Assembly: GCA_014237965.1 (NCBI GenBank)
Contig: JABABZ010000004.1
Coordinates: forward strand, 1-46,092
DNA from: Phycisphaerales bacterium
GTDB taxonomy: Bacteria; Planctomycetota; Phycisphaerae; Phycisphaerales; SM1A02
Direction: 5' to 3'
Length of the DNA: 46,092 nucleotides
A model generated the notes under the pieces. The model made no database searches. It saw nothing but the letters and a program-made list of their open reading frames with translations, and was not told the origin of the DNA. Both the position numbers and the translations under genes were made by a program. Below, piece by piece: positions 17,117 through 27,931 of this stretch (position 1 is the stretch's first letter; each line of letters begins with the position of its first letter).

Positions 17117-18034
17117 TCAGGGCCGAGTCTTCGGTCCATCGCCGATGCGTCGCATGAGCCGCTCGATGATGTCCGCGACCTCGTCGGGCTTCTCGACCAT
17201 CGTCGAATGTCCGGCGTTCTCGATGATGGTGCTGTTCGCCGAGGGGATCGCATTCTGCCAGCACTCGACGGCCGACGGATGAATGATGCGGTCGTCGGCG
17301 CCCCAGATGATCTCCGTGGGACATGCGACGTCACGAAAACGATCGGCGTTTCCGAGCATCAGATCCTCGAGATTGCGAAGGATGATCTCGTGGTCTTCGG
17401 CGTGACACGCCGCTTCGGCAGCGACGATCCGCTTCATGAATCGCGGCATCCACGGCGGTCTCGTGAAGTTCAGTGCATAGACCCGCTCGAACGACTCGAG
17501 GGAATCGACGCGAAGCAGGTGTTCGTCTCGTTTCGCCGCGGCGAACACCTCGGTGTCGATCGGCGGTTCGATGCCCGCCGGTCCGATGACCACCAGTCCC
17601 GCCACCGAGGATGGTCGTGATGCCGCATAGCCACCGGCGATGGCTCCGCCCATGCTCGAACCGACGAGCACCGGACGGTCGAGCGGCAAGGCCGCGATGA
17701 GATCGTCGATCGCGGAAAGGAGGAATTCGAAGTCGATGGATGCCGGATCATGATCCGGATGCAGACCGAACCCGGGAAGGTCCGGAACGATCACGTGATG
17801 TCGCCGGACGAGTCGTCTCGCCAGCTGGAGCATGGTCAGTCCATCGACGCCGAATCCGTGTACGAGCAGGATCGGTGGAGTCTGGCCGATCGCCCCGCCT
17901 TCGAAACGAGGCCAACCAAGATCGGAGTGATGCCGAAGACCGGTCAATCTGGCGGCACCGGTCGCAAGGCGTCGGAGAACGCGACCTCCGAAGGTCGCAG
18001 GCTGATGATGAGGGCGGTTCGCGTCGGCGTTCAT
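17117..18034 (-). CDS. alpha/beta hydrolase
   Basis: A 305-aa hydrolase with the complete catalytic set: HGFG at 59-62, nucleophile elbow GSSMGG at 125-130 (Ser127), acid in WGADDRIIHP and His in ENAGHSTMVEKP. The pattern resembles C-C-bond or ester hydrolases of the meta-cleavage/haloperoxidase-like group. No signal peptide is present. It starts 42 bp after the Tat amidase gene on the same strand, so the two are probably co-transcribed. Confidence 0.88.
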   Translation of the reverse strand: MNADANRPHHQPATFGGRVLRRLATGAARLTGLRHHSDLGWPRFEGGAIGQTPPILLVHGFGVDGLTMLQLARRLVRRHHVIVPDLPGFGLHPDHDPASIDFEFLLSAIDDLIAALPLDRPVLVGSSMGGAIAGGYAASRPSSVAGLVVIGPAGIEPPIDTEVFAAAKRDEHLLRVDSLESFERVYALNFTRPPWMPRFMKRIVAAEAACHAEDHEIILRNLEDLMLGNADRFRDVACPTEIIWGADDRIIHPSAVECWQNAIPSANSTIIENAGHSTMVEKPDEVADIIERLMRRIGDGPKTRP

Positions 18035-18076
18035 GACAATCCGATTCGGATCCGGGCGGGAGCGATTTCAAGGGAC

Positions 18077-19807
18077 TCAAAGCGTCGGATGCAGTTTCGC
18101 GACGTCGCACCGTCGTTCGAGCTCACGTCCAAGTCGGCAGATCGTCCCTTCGTCGAACAGTCGTCCGATCAGGGTGAAGCCGTGTGGACGCCCCTCGTCG
18201 AAGACGACCGGTTGGACCAGCGCCGGATGGCCGGTCGCATTGGTGATCAGAAGGAGATTGGCCGCGAATGCGGGGGTGGCGAGCGCATCGACGGTGTCCA
18301 TGATTCCGGCCATGGCATCCATCACCTGCCGGCGAACACGCTCGGCCTGCACCGCTTCGATCGCCGGGATGAACCAGCTTCGTCTGAACGTGTTCGGCCA
18401 GGCCTGGCGCGACTGCCAGACCAGCGAATCGTCATCGCCGCTGCGGGTCAGTGATTCGAAGGCCGCGGCGGCTTCGGCATACAACGAGATCAGAAGTGAA
18501 TCGTACGGAAGGTCGGGGAGTTCGACCTCGACGAGTTCACAGCCGGCATCACGGAGATGTTCGAGTGCCGCACGGTCGGCGGGATTCGCGCTCTCGTACC
18601 AGGCCGGGTTCCAACCGATCCGAAGTCCCTCGACGCCCTGAGTCGCGTCGTCGGCGAACGGCACACCGACGCTCGACGCGTCTCGGGTGTCGAGGCCGTT
18701 GATGGTGGCGAGCACGAGTGCGGTGTCGCTCACGCTTCGGCAGATCGGTCCGATCTTGTCGAGGGACCAGCAGAGGCTCATGGCGCCCGCTCGGGAGACT
18801 CGTCCGAAGGTCGGACGCAGTCCGGTGGCACCACAGACCATCGCCGGAGAGATGATCGATCCCAGAGTTTCGGTCCCGAGGCCGAATGCCATGAGGCCGC
18901 CGACCGTACCACTCGCACTGCCCGCGCTTGATCCGCTGGAACCCTGCTTCAGATTCCAGGGATTGTTGGTTCGTCCGCCGAACCAGATGTCGCCGTAGGC
19001 CAGCGCGCCGACCGAGGTCTTCCCCAGCATCACGGCGCCGGCATCGTCGAGCTTCTCGATCACCGTGGCCGTCGTCCTGCCGATCCGGTCCTTGAACGGG
19101 GTGGCCCCCCAGGTCGCTCGGACCTCCGCGACGTCGAGGATGTCCTTGGCGCCGTAGGGAATTCCCTGCAGCGGGCCTCGGTCCCGGCCCTGTTTCCGTT
19201 CCGCGTCTGCGCGGCGTGCCTGCTCGATCGCGCGGTCGCCGGTGACGGTGATCATGCATTCCAGTTTTGGATCGAGCCGGTCGATGCGTTCGAGGTAGAT
19301 CCGGGTGAGTCTCTCGCTGGTGAGTTCGCCTCGCCTCATCCACGTGCAGAGATCTCCCACGGTCGAGAAGGCGATCACCTCGTCGTCGTCGGGAAGCGAT
19401 CCGGGGTTCGCCGCGACCAGCTCGGGATTGCCCGTCGAGGTCACGGGATCGAGTGCTCGATTCGGAGGCATCGCGCGGAAGACCGTGGCCGGGGCCAGTT
19501 CGTTCGGCATGGCGCCGGCATCGACCCGCGCCGCGAAGATCGCCATCTGCTCTCCGACCGTCGCCGCGACCGTCGCCCGTTCCTCTTCCGTGAATCGGAT
19601 TCCCGCGAGACGTTCGGCCGCCGCGATGATCGCCGGCGTGATGTTCGCGTCATCCGGTCCGCCCGGCCAGGCATTCGGCTCAGATTCTTCCTGTGGATCG
19701 ATGGCTCGACTTGCCGGTGCGGTCGTGGTCGCCGCCGCGAGCGGCAGTGCCGCGAGCGTGGCGGTGGAGATGAGGAGTCTGCGACGGTCGGGGTCGTGGT
19801 TGCTCAT
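18077..19807 (-). CDS. Tat-exported amidase (amidase signature family)
   Basis: A 576-aa enzyme hydrolysing amide bonds. The N-terminus carries a twin-arginine signal (DRRRLLIS followed by an Ala/Leu stretch), so export in folded form is likely. The Ser-cisSer-Lys triad is visible: Lys221 in YGAKDI, a Gly/Ser-rich loop at 289-300 (GSSGSSAGSASG), and the nucleophile Ser317 in GTETLGSIISPA. The last replaces the usual GTDTGGSIRxPA, a mild deviation. Residues 50-140 are an extension before the amidase core. The substrate is unknown; gatA is excluded by the Tat signal and the missing gatB/gatC partners. Confidence 0.9.
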   Translation of the reverse strand: MSNHDPDRRRLLISTATLAALPLAAATTTAPASRAIDPQEESEPNAWPGGPDDANITPAIIAAAERLAGIRFTEEERATVAATVGEQMAIFAARVDAGAMPNELAPATVFRAMPPNRALDPVTSTGNPELVAANPGSLPDDDEVIAFSTVGDLCTWMRRGELTSERLTRIYLERIDRLDPKLECMITVTGDRAIEQARRADAERKQGRDRGPLQGIPYGAKDILDVAEVRATWGATPFKDRIGRTTATVIEKLDDAGAVMLGKTSVGALAYGDIWFGGRTNNPWNLKQGSSGSSAGSASGTVGGLMAFGLGTETLGSIISPAMVCGATGLRPTFGRVSRAGAMSLCWSLDKIGPICRSVSDTALVLATINGLDTRDASSVGVPFADDATQGVEGLRIGWNPAWYESANPADRAALEHLRDAGCELVEVELPDLPYDSLLISLYAEAAAAFESLTRSGDDDSLVWQSRQAWPNTFRRSWFIPAIEAVQAERVRRQVMDAMAGIMDTVDALATPAFAANLLLITNATGHPALVQPVVFDEGRPHGFTLIGRLFDEGTICRLGRELERRCDVAKLHPTL

Positions 19808-19813
19808 GTCTCC

Positions 19814-19819
19814 AGACTA
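19814..19819 (-). promoter_or_regulatory. TAGTCT -10-like hexamer, leaderless start
   Basis: GGTAGTCT on the minus strand ends 6 nt before the ATG at 19807. The intervening GGAGAC is too close to the ATG to act as a normal ribosome site. Confidence 0.4.
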
Positions 19820-19852
19820 CCGAGGAGTCGAAGAGAGCCAGAGCCGAAGACG

Positions 19853-20068
19853 TCAGACCGGCGTCTTGAAGCCCATGGCCCGTACCACGCACCAACCGCT
19901 CCAGCCCTCGAAAGCCATGAAACCGCCGCCGATCAGCAAGCAGGCCCCGACGATGGCCGGAATGCCTTCAAGACCTCCGAAGACGAGGGTCAGCAATCCG
20001 GCGACGAGGCAGGAGAGTCCTGAAAGGAGTCGAATGGCCTTGCCTCGGGCATCGATGTTGCATTTCAT
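19853..20068 (-). CDS. DUF2892 (YgaP-like) small membrane protein
   Basis: A 71-aa protein with two membrane helices and the family endings MKCNIDARGKAIRL at the start and GWCVVRAMGFKTPV at the end. This is the membrane module that in YgaP follows a rhodanese domain; here it stands alone. Its molecular role is unknown. The ATG at 20068 is preferred to an in-frame TTG two codons earlier because the family starts with MKCNID. It directly follows PPK2. Confidence 0.85.
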   Translation of the reverse strand: MKCNIDARGKAIRLLSGLSCLVAGLLTLVFGGLEGIPAIVGACLLIGGGFMAFEGWSGWCVVRAMGFKTPV

Positions 20069-20074
20069 TCCCAA

Positions 20075-20080
20075 AGCCTA
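20075..20080 (-). promoter_or_regulatory. possible TAGGCT -10-like hexamer
   Basis: TAGGCT ends 6 nt before the DUF2892 ATG at 20068, the same geometry as other candidate leaderless genes. However, its first three bases are the PPK2 stop codon, so chance is a real possibility. Confidence 0.2.
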
Positions 20081-20914
20081 TCCGTTGGCGTCGCGGTGGT
20101 CCTGCGCGAAGGTCCGCAGCGCCTCCAGATCCTCGACGCCCTCCGGGTAGCTGGGATCGAGCTTTTCGAGGGTCTCGCGGATCAACTGCGACACGAGGAC
20201 GTTGCGAACCCACTTGCGGTCGGCGGGGATCACGTACCAGGGCGCCTGCTTAGTCGAGCAGCGCTCCAGCATGTCCTCGTAGGCCTCCCGGTACTTCGGC
20301 CAGTCGGCACGGGCGGTGAAGTCGGACGGGCTCAGCTTCCAGTTCTTGCGTGGATCGTCGATCCGGGCGTTCAGGCGTTCGAACTGCTCGTCCCGAGAGA
20401 TGTGCAGGAAGCACTTCACGACCGAGGTCCCCTCGTCGTGCAGCATTCGTTCGAAGTCGTTGATGTGGTCGTAGCGACGCTTCCACACCGACTTCTCGAC
20501 GAGCTTCGCCACCCGCGCCACGAGGACGTCCTCGTAGTGGGATCGATTGAAGATCCCGATCCGTCCCCGACGGGGGGTGCGGGCGTGGGCGCGCCAGAGG
20601 TAGTCCTGGGCGATCTCGTGCGGCCCGGGGACGCCGAACTGGTGGATCTCGAAGGCGGCGGGGTTCACGCCGGTGAAGACCTTCCGGATCGTGCCGTCCT
20701 TGCCGGCGGTGTCCATGCCCTGGAGCACCAGCAGGATTGATCGTCGACCTTCCGCCCAGAGGCGTGCCTGCAGTTCGTCGATCCGTTCGACGTTCGAGGC
20801 GAGCAGCGATTCGCCATCCGCCTTCGAGTCGAGCCCCGCATCCTCCCGGCTGGGAATCTTCGAGAGGTCGGGTCGGTCTTCCGGCTTTACCCGGTACCGG
20901 TTCAGATCGATCAT
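20078..20914 (-). CDS. ppk2: polyphosphate kinase 2 family phosphotransferase
   Basis: A 278-aa single-domain PPK2, which moves phosphate between polyphosphate and nucleotides. Walker A is GMDTAGKDG (66-74), the Walker B region is NRSHYEDVLV (123-132), and the lid region carries the Arg/Lys set around KSVWKRRYDHIN. Length and the single domain fit the nucleotide-phosphorylating classes, but AMP versus ADP preference cannot be fixed from this reading. It begins 36 bp after asnS and has a GGAG ribosome site, so the two are likely one operon. Polyphosphate use to recharge nucleotide pools would fit beside an ATP-to-AMP tRNA synthetase, though that link is inference. Confidence 0.93.
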   Translation of the reverse strand: MIDLNRYRVKPEDRPDLSKIPSREDAGLDSKADGESLLASNVERIDELQARLWAEGRRSILLVLQGMDTAGKDGTIRKVFTGVNPAAFEIHQFGVPGPHEIAQDYLWRAHARTPRRGRIGIFNRSHYEDVLVARVAKLVEKSVWKRRYDHINDFERMLHDEGTSVVKCFLHISRDEQFERLNARIDDPRKNWKLSPSDFTARADWPKYREAYEDMLERCSTKQAPWYVIPADRKWVRNVLVSQLIRETLEKLDPSYPEGVEDLEALRTFAQDHRDANG

Positions 20915-20950
20915 GCCAGCTGCTCCAACGCCGCGGATCGGCAGGCGGAT

Positions 20951-22363
<1,413 letters not shown>

Positions 22364-22770
22364 GACCGGGGCATTCCTGACTGGGATGATTTCAGTGCCG
22401 TTTCGGGCCTGAAATGGAGTCGTGGACGGGACGAAGCGTGGACGGAGATCCTGGCCGATGGCCCGGAGAACTGGCAAGGTATGCGGAAGCGGCCTCCACC
22501 GGCGAGAAGCCGGGCCGGGAGCGTGCCAGTTTGGCAGCGATCAGCCTCCGATTCCGACCGGTTGGGCATCCCGGCAGATGATCGATCTGGATGCACCGAT
22601 GCTGGGAGAACCCCCCTCGATTCAAGTGACGGTCAGGAATCGCCGTTTCGGGCTCGAACGGGGCCGTCACACCGCCCTCGAACTCGATTCTTCGGGATCT
22701 GCGTCTGGGCAACAGATTCGCCTTCTCCGGCGGCGGTTCGGCACGCCGGTTGTTCCCTCTTCAAGACACC
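22364..22770. other. 407-bp divergent intergenic region, no gene seen
   Basis: Between asnS and the receiver-like gene. Several short GC hairpins are visible, including GTGCCAGTTTGGCAGC near 22522-22537 and a CCGGCGAGAAGCCGG near 22500. Open frames on both strands have non-coding composition. I could not match it to SRP, tmRNA, RNase P RNA or a riboswitch. Confidence 0.4.
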
Positions 22771-23253
22771 ATGGACTCCGTTGGCACGCCATTCTCGTCC
22801 ACACGCGCTTCAGCGGCACCCCGCCGATTGAACCTGCTGTTCTCCGCCACTTGGCGAGAGGGTGGACCGACGACGGAACTGCCCCGGTTGCTGGACCCCC
22901 TCGGGGTTCGATGCCTGGAGGCCAGATGCGGCCGAGATGCCGCCAGACTGGTCGAGCAGGAGGAAATCCACATCGCGCTGATCGACCTCGAACTCCCCAT
23001 GGAGGCCGATGGCGACAAGCGCGGGGCGGGCGAGAAGGTGCTTCAGATCCTTCGCAGAGTGGATCCAGCCCCTCCGGTCGTCCTCGTCCGTCCGGCTCAA
23101 CCGAGCCGGCGTGAGAGCGTCCGTGGTCTCAACGACGCCCTTCGAGAGGGTGTCTTCGCCGTACTCGACCGCCCTTTGGGCATCGAGACCATGCTCGAAA
23201 CCCTCCGCCGGGTGGTCCGGCGGCATTATTCGGATCAATGGCCGGTCGCCTGA
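22771..23253 (+). CDS. receiver-like domain protein, degenerate
   Basis: A 160-aa protein whose residues 20-150 resemble a response-regulator receiver. Asp72 in HIALIDLELP fits the phospho-acceptor strand, and PPVVLVRPA and VFAVLDRPLGIETMLETL fit the later strands and last helix. The acidic pair after the first strand is missing (LNLLFSATW), the conserved Thr/Ser is absent, and the conserved Lys is Arg134. It may be a pseudo-receiver that does not phosphorylate normally. No output domain or histidine kinase is adjacent. The ATG at 22771 has no clear ribosome site; an in-frame TTG lies at 22750. Confidence 0.65.
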   Translation: MDSVGTPFSSTRASAAPRRLNLLFSATWREGGPTTELPRLLDPLGVRCLEARCGRDAARLVEQEEIHIALIDLELPMEADGDKRGAGEKVLQILRRVDPAPPVVLVRPAQPSRRESVRGLNDALREGVFAVLDRPLGIETMLETLRRVVRRHYSDQWPVA

Positions 23254-23353
23254 CCATGAGGCACCCTACGCGGGTGCGGCAGTCGAACCACCATCCGCCC
23301 GGCGTCGGACCGGGCAAGTCCATTTCCTGTTTTTCCTTCGGAGTGAAGAACCC

Positions 23354-23644
23354 ATGAACGTGCGACCGCTCGGCGACAAACTCATCGTCCGGCGTGAAGA
23401 GGCCGCGACCAAGACGGAGTCCGGAATCTTCCTGCCGGAATCCGCCAAGGACAAGCCCAAGACCGGCAAGGTCATTGCGCTTGGCAGCGGCAATCTGAAC
23501 AAGGACACCGGTGAATATCTTTCGTTCACCGTGAAGAAGGGCGACGCCGTCATCTTCAGTTCCTATGCCGGTACCGAAATCAAGATCGACGGTCAGGACT
23601 ACCTGATCATGACCGAGGACGACATCCTCGGAATCATCGACTGA
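23354..23644 (+). CDS. groES: co-chaperonin GroES
   Basis: A 96-aa GroES that caps the GroEL cage during ATP-driven protein folding. The signature start MNVRPLGDKLIVRREEA, the mobile loop region TESGIFLPESAKDKP, and the ending YLIMTEDDILGIID are all intact at normal length. A GGAG site lies 10 nt upstream of the ATG. It heads a chaperonin cluster with one unknown small gene between it and groEL. No CIRCE operator is visible upstream. Confidence 0.97.
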   Translation: MNVRPLGDKLIVRREEAATKTESGIFLPESAKDKPKTGKVIALGSGNLNKDTGEYLSFTVKKGDAVIFSSYAGTEIKIDGQDYLIMTEDDILGIID

Positions 23645-23687
23645 CGCTCTGCGTCGATGCGGGATGGTCCCGCGAGGAGTGGAATCC

Positions 23688-23888
23688 GTGAATGCCGATC
23701 AGCTTCGAAAAGCGTTCTCCAACCTGAACGGTCGGGACCTTCGAATCGAATTCGAAAGTGCCGAAACGCTTCTGGTTCGAAATGCCTTGCTGATCCCCTC
23801 CGAGCAGGACGACCTGCTCAAGGTCACCGACGGTTCGCACGAGTACATCATCGAATGCGAACGGGTCGCCTGGGTCGAGATCGGCTGA
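23688..23888 (+). CDS. unknown 66-aa protein encoded between groES and groEL
   Basis: A small acidic protein inserted in the groES-groEL cluster, 43 bp after groES and 70 bp before groEL. The GTG start at 23688 is chosen because GAGGAG (23674-23679) lies 8 nt upstream; an in-frame ATG at 23664 has no ribosome site. The sequence suggests one helix (NADQLRKAFSNL) followed by about five short beta strands (LRIEF, LLVRNALLI, DLLKV, YIIECERVAWVEI), as in a small beta-barrel. There is one Cys. No family is recognised, and a role in chaperonin function is only suggested by position. Confidence 0.75.
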   Translation: MNADQLRKAFSNLNGRDLRIEFESAETLLVRNALLIPSEQDDLLKVTDGSHEYIIECERVAWVEIG

Positions 23889-23958
23889 CGAACCCGAGTG
23901 AGAAACCCCTCGTCGCCGGCGTCGAAAGCCGGGACGAATTTGAATGCAAGGAACAACC

Positions 23959-25605
<1,647 letters not shown>

Positions 25606-25659
25606 TCCGAAGACGAACTCGTCGGAAGAGTGGCCGGCGGGTTCAGAGTCAGTGAAATC

Positions 25660-25697
25660 GACGCCCGGGCGAGAATTCTCGTCCGGGCGTCTTTCTT
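25660..25697 (+). terminator. intrinsic terminator after groEL
   Basis: A 14-bp stem (25660-25673 with 25678-25691, one G-U pair) closes an AATT loop and is followed by TTTCTT. It separates groEL from the next gene at 25713. Confidence 0.9.
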
Positions 25698-25712
25698 GCC
25701 AGGAGATTCAAC

Positions 25713-26090
25713 ATGCCTTTCGGAGGTGGTGGTGGCGGTGGACTGGGAGCGATCGGGATGTTCATCCTGCCGATCTCGATCGCCGCGATGTTCTTCCGGC
25801 AGCCATCAGGACCGGTGTCGAAACTGATCAAGGCAGGGGCCGTCGATCCGGAGACCGCCCGGCGGCCGGAGGGAATCGACATTCCACGGCCGTTCATTCT
25901 CGAGCCCGCGCTCAAGCGTCGCATCGTCCAACGGACCTCCGATGGGCGGTACTGGGTCGACCTTCCGCGGAATCGTCGGTATCGAATCCAACTCGCGGTC
26001 ATCGGCGGCGTCGTGGTCTTTGCGCTCGGGGCGGCCGCCTGGGCGCTCTGGCCCCATATCGGCCCACTGCCCGCCGGGAGTGATCGATGA
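25713..26090 (+). CDS. small two-helix membrane protein of unknown function
   Basis: A 125-aa protein with a Gly run after the start (PFGGGGGGGLG), a first membrane helix (about 12-28), a hydrophilic middle (SKLIKAGAVDPETARRP) and a second helix (about 92-112). An AGGAG site lies 7 nt before the ATG. No family recognised. Its stop overlaps the start of the next gene by 4 bp, so the two are translationally coupled. Confidence 0.7.
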   Translation: MPFGGGGGGGLGAIGMFILPISIAAMFFRQPSGPVSKLIKAGAVDPETARRPEGIDIPRPFILEPALKRRIVQRTSDGRYWVDLPRNRRYRIQLAVIGGVVVFALGAAAWALWPHIGPLPAGSDR

Positions 26091-26398
26091 CCATCTTCGA
26101 TCAAGCGATTCCGTCGTGGGTCGGGTGGGTCTGCGTGTGGATGGTGTTCGCGAGCCTCGTGGCATTGATCGCGCAGGGTCGGGACAAGAGGGCGGCTCGA
26201 GCCGGACGTCGTAGAACATCGGAGCGAACCCTCCATCTGCTGGAGTTGGTCGGGGGCTGGCCCGGGGCGCTCGTCGGAATGTTCTTGTTTCACCACAAGA
26301 TCCGGAAGCCGTCCTACTTCCTGGTGACGGCGATCATCATCGCCGCCTGGATCGCGGTCGCGATCTGGTGGTCCGGGGTTCTCTCGAATTCTTCTTAG
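26087..26398 (+). CDS. DUF1294 membrane protein
   Basis: A 103-aa protein matching the DUF1294 pattern: a first helix, then DKRAARAGRRRTSERTLH, GGWPGALVGMFLFHHKIRK and a final hydrophobic segment. Function is unknown. A GGGAG site lies 6 nt upstream. It overlaps the preceding gene by ATGA and converges on the pilin-like gene. Confidence 0.88.
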   Translation: MTIFDQAIPSWVGWVCVWMVFASLVALIAQGRDKRAARAGRRRTSERTLHLLELVGGWPGALVGMFLFHHKIRKPSYFLVTAIIIAAWIAVAIWWSGVLSNSS

Positions 26399-26410
26399 AG
26401 CGTCACGTCT

Positions 26411-26452
26411 CGGTGGGCGGCCGTCGTGGCCACCGATGGGGTCGAACGACCC
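26411..26452. other. inverted repeats between convergent gene ends
   Basis: CGGTGG (26411-26416) pairs with CCACCG (26430-26435), and GGGTC (26439-26443) with GACCC (26448-26452). They lie between the stops of DUF1294 and the pilin-like gene. No T-tract follows, so a terminator role is possible but weak. Confidence 0.3.
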
Positions 26453-26457
26453 GCCGA

Positions 26458-27606
26458 CTACTTGTTACCCATGACGTCCCGACCGAAGAGGCCGTCGGTG
26501 GTGAGGACGTGATAACTCGTGTTCACGAGGGTGTCGTAGGAGTACTCGCCGTAGTACCCGTCGGCACCCCATTGCGTGTCGCGGCTCCACAAACCGGTCT
26601 GGCACTCGCCGGCGGTGGACGCCTGGCAGAGATTGCAGCTGTTGTTGGCCTCGGCCATCGTCTGAGCCCGGGTGTCACCTTCCATCGCGTCGCTGACGCC
26701 GACCATCGCGACGTGACCGTCGAAGAAAAGGGTGACCGGCATCGAGTTGTAGCCCTGATTGAACATCCAGCTCGGATCATCGCCTTCCGAAAAGCCGGGG
26801 TTGAAGCCGGTCTCCGTGTTCTGAAGCCAGTGGTGCTCGATCATTCGCGTCTTGAGATCGGGGAATCGGCACTGGCCCGCGGCGGGTGACCTGAAGGCCG
26901 CGGGCATCGATCGCGGGTTCCTCCAGCCACAATGGCTGTGAACTTCCGGATTGAACATGGCGGCGCCGCTCCAGACGTAGCTGGACCAGGTGATCTTCGG
27001 GTCATTCGGGTCGAGATAGAACTCGCTGGCCTGATCGAAGAAGGGCTCGACTGCCTCAAGGGCGTAGGTGTCCTTGGGGGCCCAGAACACGGGGTCGTAG
27101 AAGCGGGAGCCGACGTACGAGTTGAAGGCCTTGCCGTTGGGCGTTCGGAATCCGCCGAACTTGTAGATCGGAACGTTGTAGGAGATCGGCTGATAGATCG
27201 TGTGGAAGAAGATGCTCCACGCAAGGGGGTCGCCGGCATACGGCGGGCACAGATCACCGCCGCACCAGGCAGCCCAGGTATCACCGTTCTGATCCGTTCC
27301 AGCCACCGCTTGCGCCATGCAGGCCACGGTGCTGTTGTAGAGAACGGGGTCCGCATTCTCCACCAGCCCGATGTCATCGGGAACGGATGTGAATTGTCGG
27401 CCACCCCAATCAGCGCCATAAGTGTCGTTGGCGATACCGAGGTTTCGGAGATTTGCCGATGACTGGGTCACCCGCGCGGCATCCCGGGCCTTCCCGATGG
27501 CGGGTAGGAGAATGGCGATCAGCAGGGCGATGATCGAAATCACCACCAAGAGCTCGACGATCGTGAAGCCTGGCGATCGGAGTTGGTTGAACTTGGGCGT
27601 TGGCAT
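26458..27606 (-). CDS. type IV pilin-like / pseudopilin protein with H-X9-DG region
   Basis: A 382-aa protein with a class III (prepilin) leader cut before Phe in [12 protein letters not shown], a long N-terminal hydrophobic helix, and a large C-terminal domain with the planctomycete-type ending region containing [10 protein letters not shown]. Such proteins are processed by a prepilin peptidase and inserted in pili or type II-secretion-like pseudopili. The rest is Trp- and Cys-rich ([18 protein letters not shown]). It is closely paralogous to the gene upstream at 27932-29074. The start at 27606 follows GAGG by about 10 nt; an ATG at 27642 is an alternative. Confidence 0.88.
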   Translation of the reverse strand: MPTPKFNQLRSPGFTIVELLVVISIIALLIAILLPAIGKARDAARVTQSSANLRNLGIANDTYGADWGGRQFTSVPDDIGLVENADPVLYNSTVACMAQAVAGTDQNGDTWAAWCGGDLCPPYAGDPLAWSIFFHTIYQPISYNVPIYKFGGFRTPNGKAFNSYVGSRFYDPVFWAPKDTYALEAVEPFFDQASEFYLDPNDPKITWSSYVWSGAAMFNPEVHSHCGWRNPRSMPAAFRSPAAGQCRFPDLKTRMIEHHWLQNTETGFNPGFSEGDDPSWMFNQGYNSMPVTLFFDGHVAMVGVSDAMEGDTRAQTMAEANNSCNLCQASTAGECQTGLWSRDTQWGADGYYGEYSYDTLVNTSYHVLTTDGLFGRDVMGNK

Positions 27607-27715
27607 CGGGGTCGGACCTCGTCGTGAGTGGCGAATCAGCATCCTGTGGGTACCCACAGCTGGCCATTCGTTCCCTCAAGATAGACCATCTCCAGCGGCT
27701 TCGGAAGCGACGAAT

Positions 27716-27767
27716 GGCGGGTTTTCACGCCGAGACACCGCTCTGGTGCAGGAAGGCGGGTTTCACG
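27716..27767. repeat. 13-14-bp direct repeat upstream of a pilin-like gene
   Basis: Two copies, at 27716-27729 and 27755-27767, differ by one T. They start 39 bp apart, lying in the leader of the gene starting at 27606. A regulator-binding role is possible but untested. Confidence 0.4.
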
Positions 27768-27816
27768 TCTGTATAAGTCGGTCGAGCGGGGCCGAACGGC
27801 GGAGTATTCAGCTTTT

Positions 27817-27860
27817 GGAAAAAGAAATCGGGCCGGTCTCTGAGTGGGACCGGCCCGATT
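27817..27860 (-). terminator. intrinsic terminator of the upstream pilin-like gene
   Basis: A 13-bp perfect stem (27826-27838 with 27848-27860) with a 9-nt loop. On the minus strand it is followed by a T-rich tail (TTTCTTTTTCC). It lies 72 bp past the stop at 27932. Confidence 0.88.
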
Positions 27861-27931
27861 GGATTCTGTCTTCGATCCACTTTCGATCTGCAGCCGTGCC
27901 GTTGTGGGCTCGACTGCAGATCAGTGGTCGA

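Larger units (their letters stand above)
27607..27931. other. 325-bp region between tandem pilin-like genes
   Basis: It contains the terminator of the upstream gene (27817-27860), a near-perfect direct repeat GGCGGGTTTTCACG at 27716-27729 and GGCGGGTTTCACG at 27755-27767, and a TTATAC -10-like sequence on the minus strand at 27771-27776. No coding frame is convincing. Confidence 0.4.

Noticed and set aside
22422-23114. A 230-codon plus-strand frame running into the receiver-like gene
   Set aside because: The receiver-like frame explains the second half, and the first half has non-coding composition.
23254-23353. CIRCE (HrcA) operator upstream of groES
   Set aside because: Only short GC hairpins (GCACCC/GGGTGC and GCCCGG/CCGGGC) are present; no TTAGCACTC-type inverted repeat is seen.
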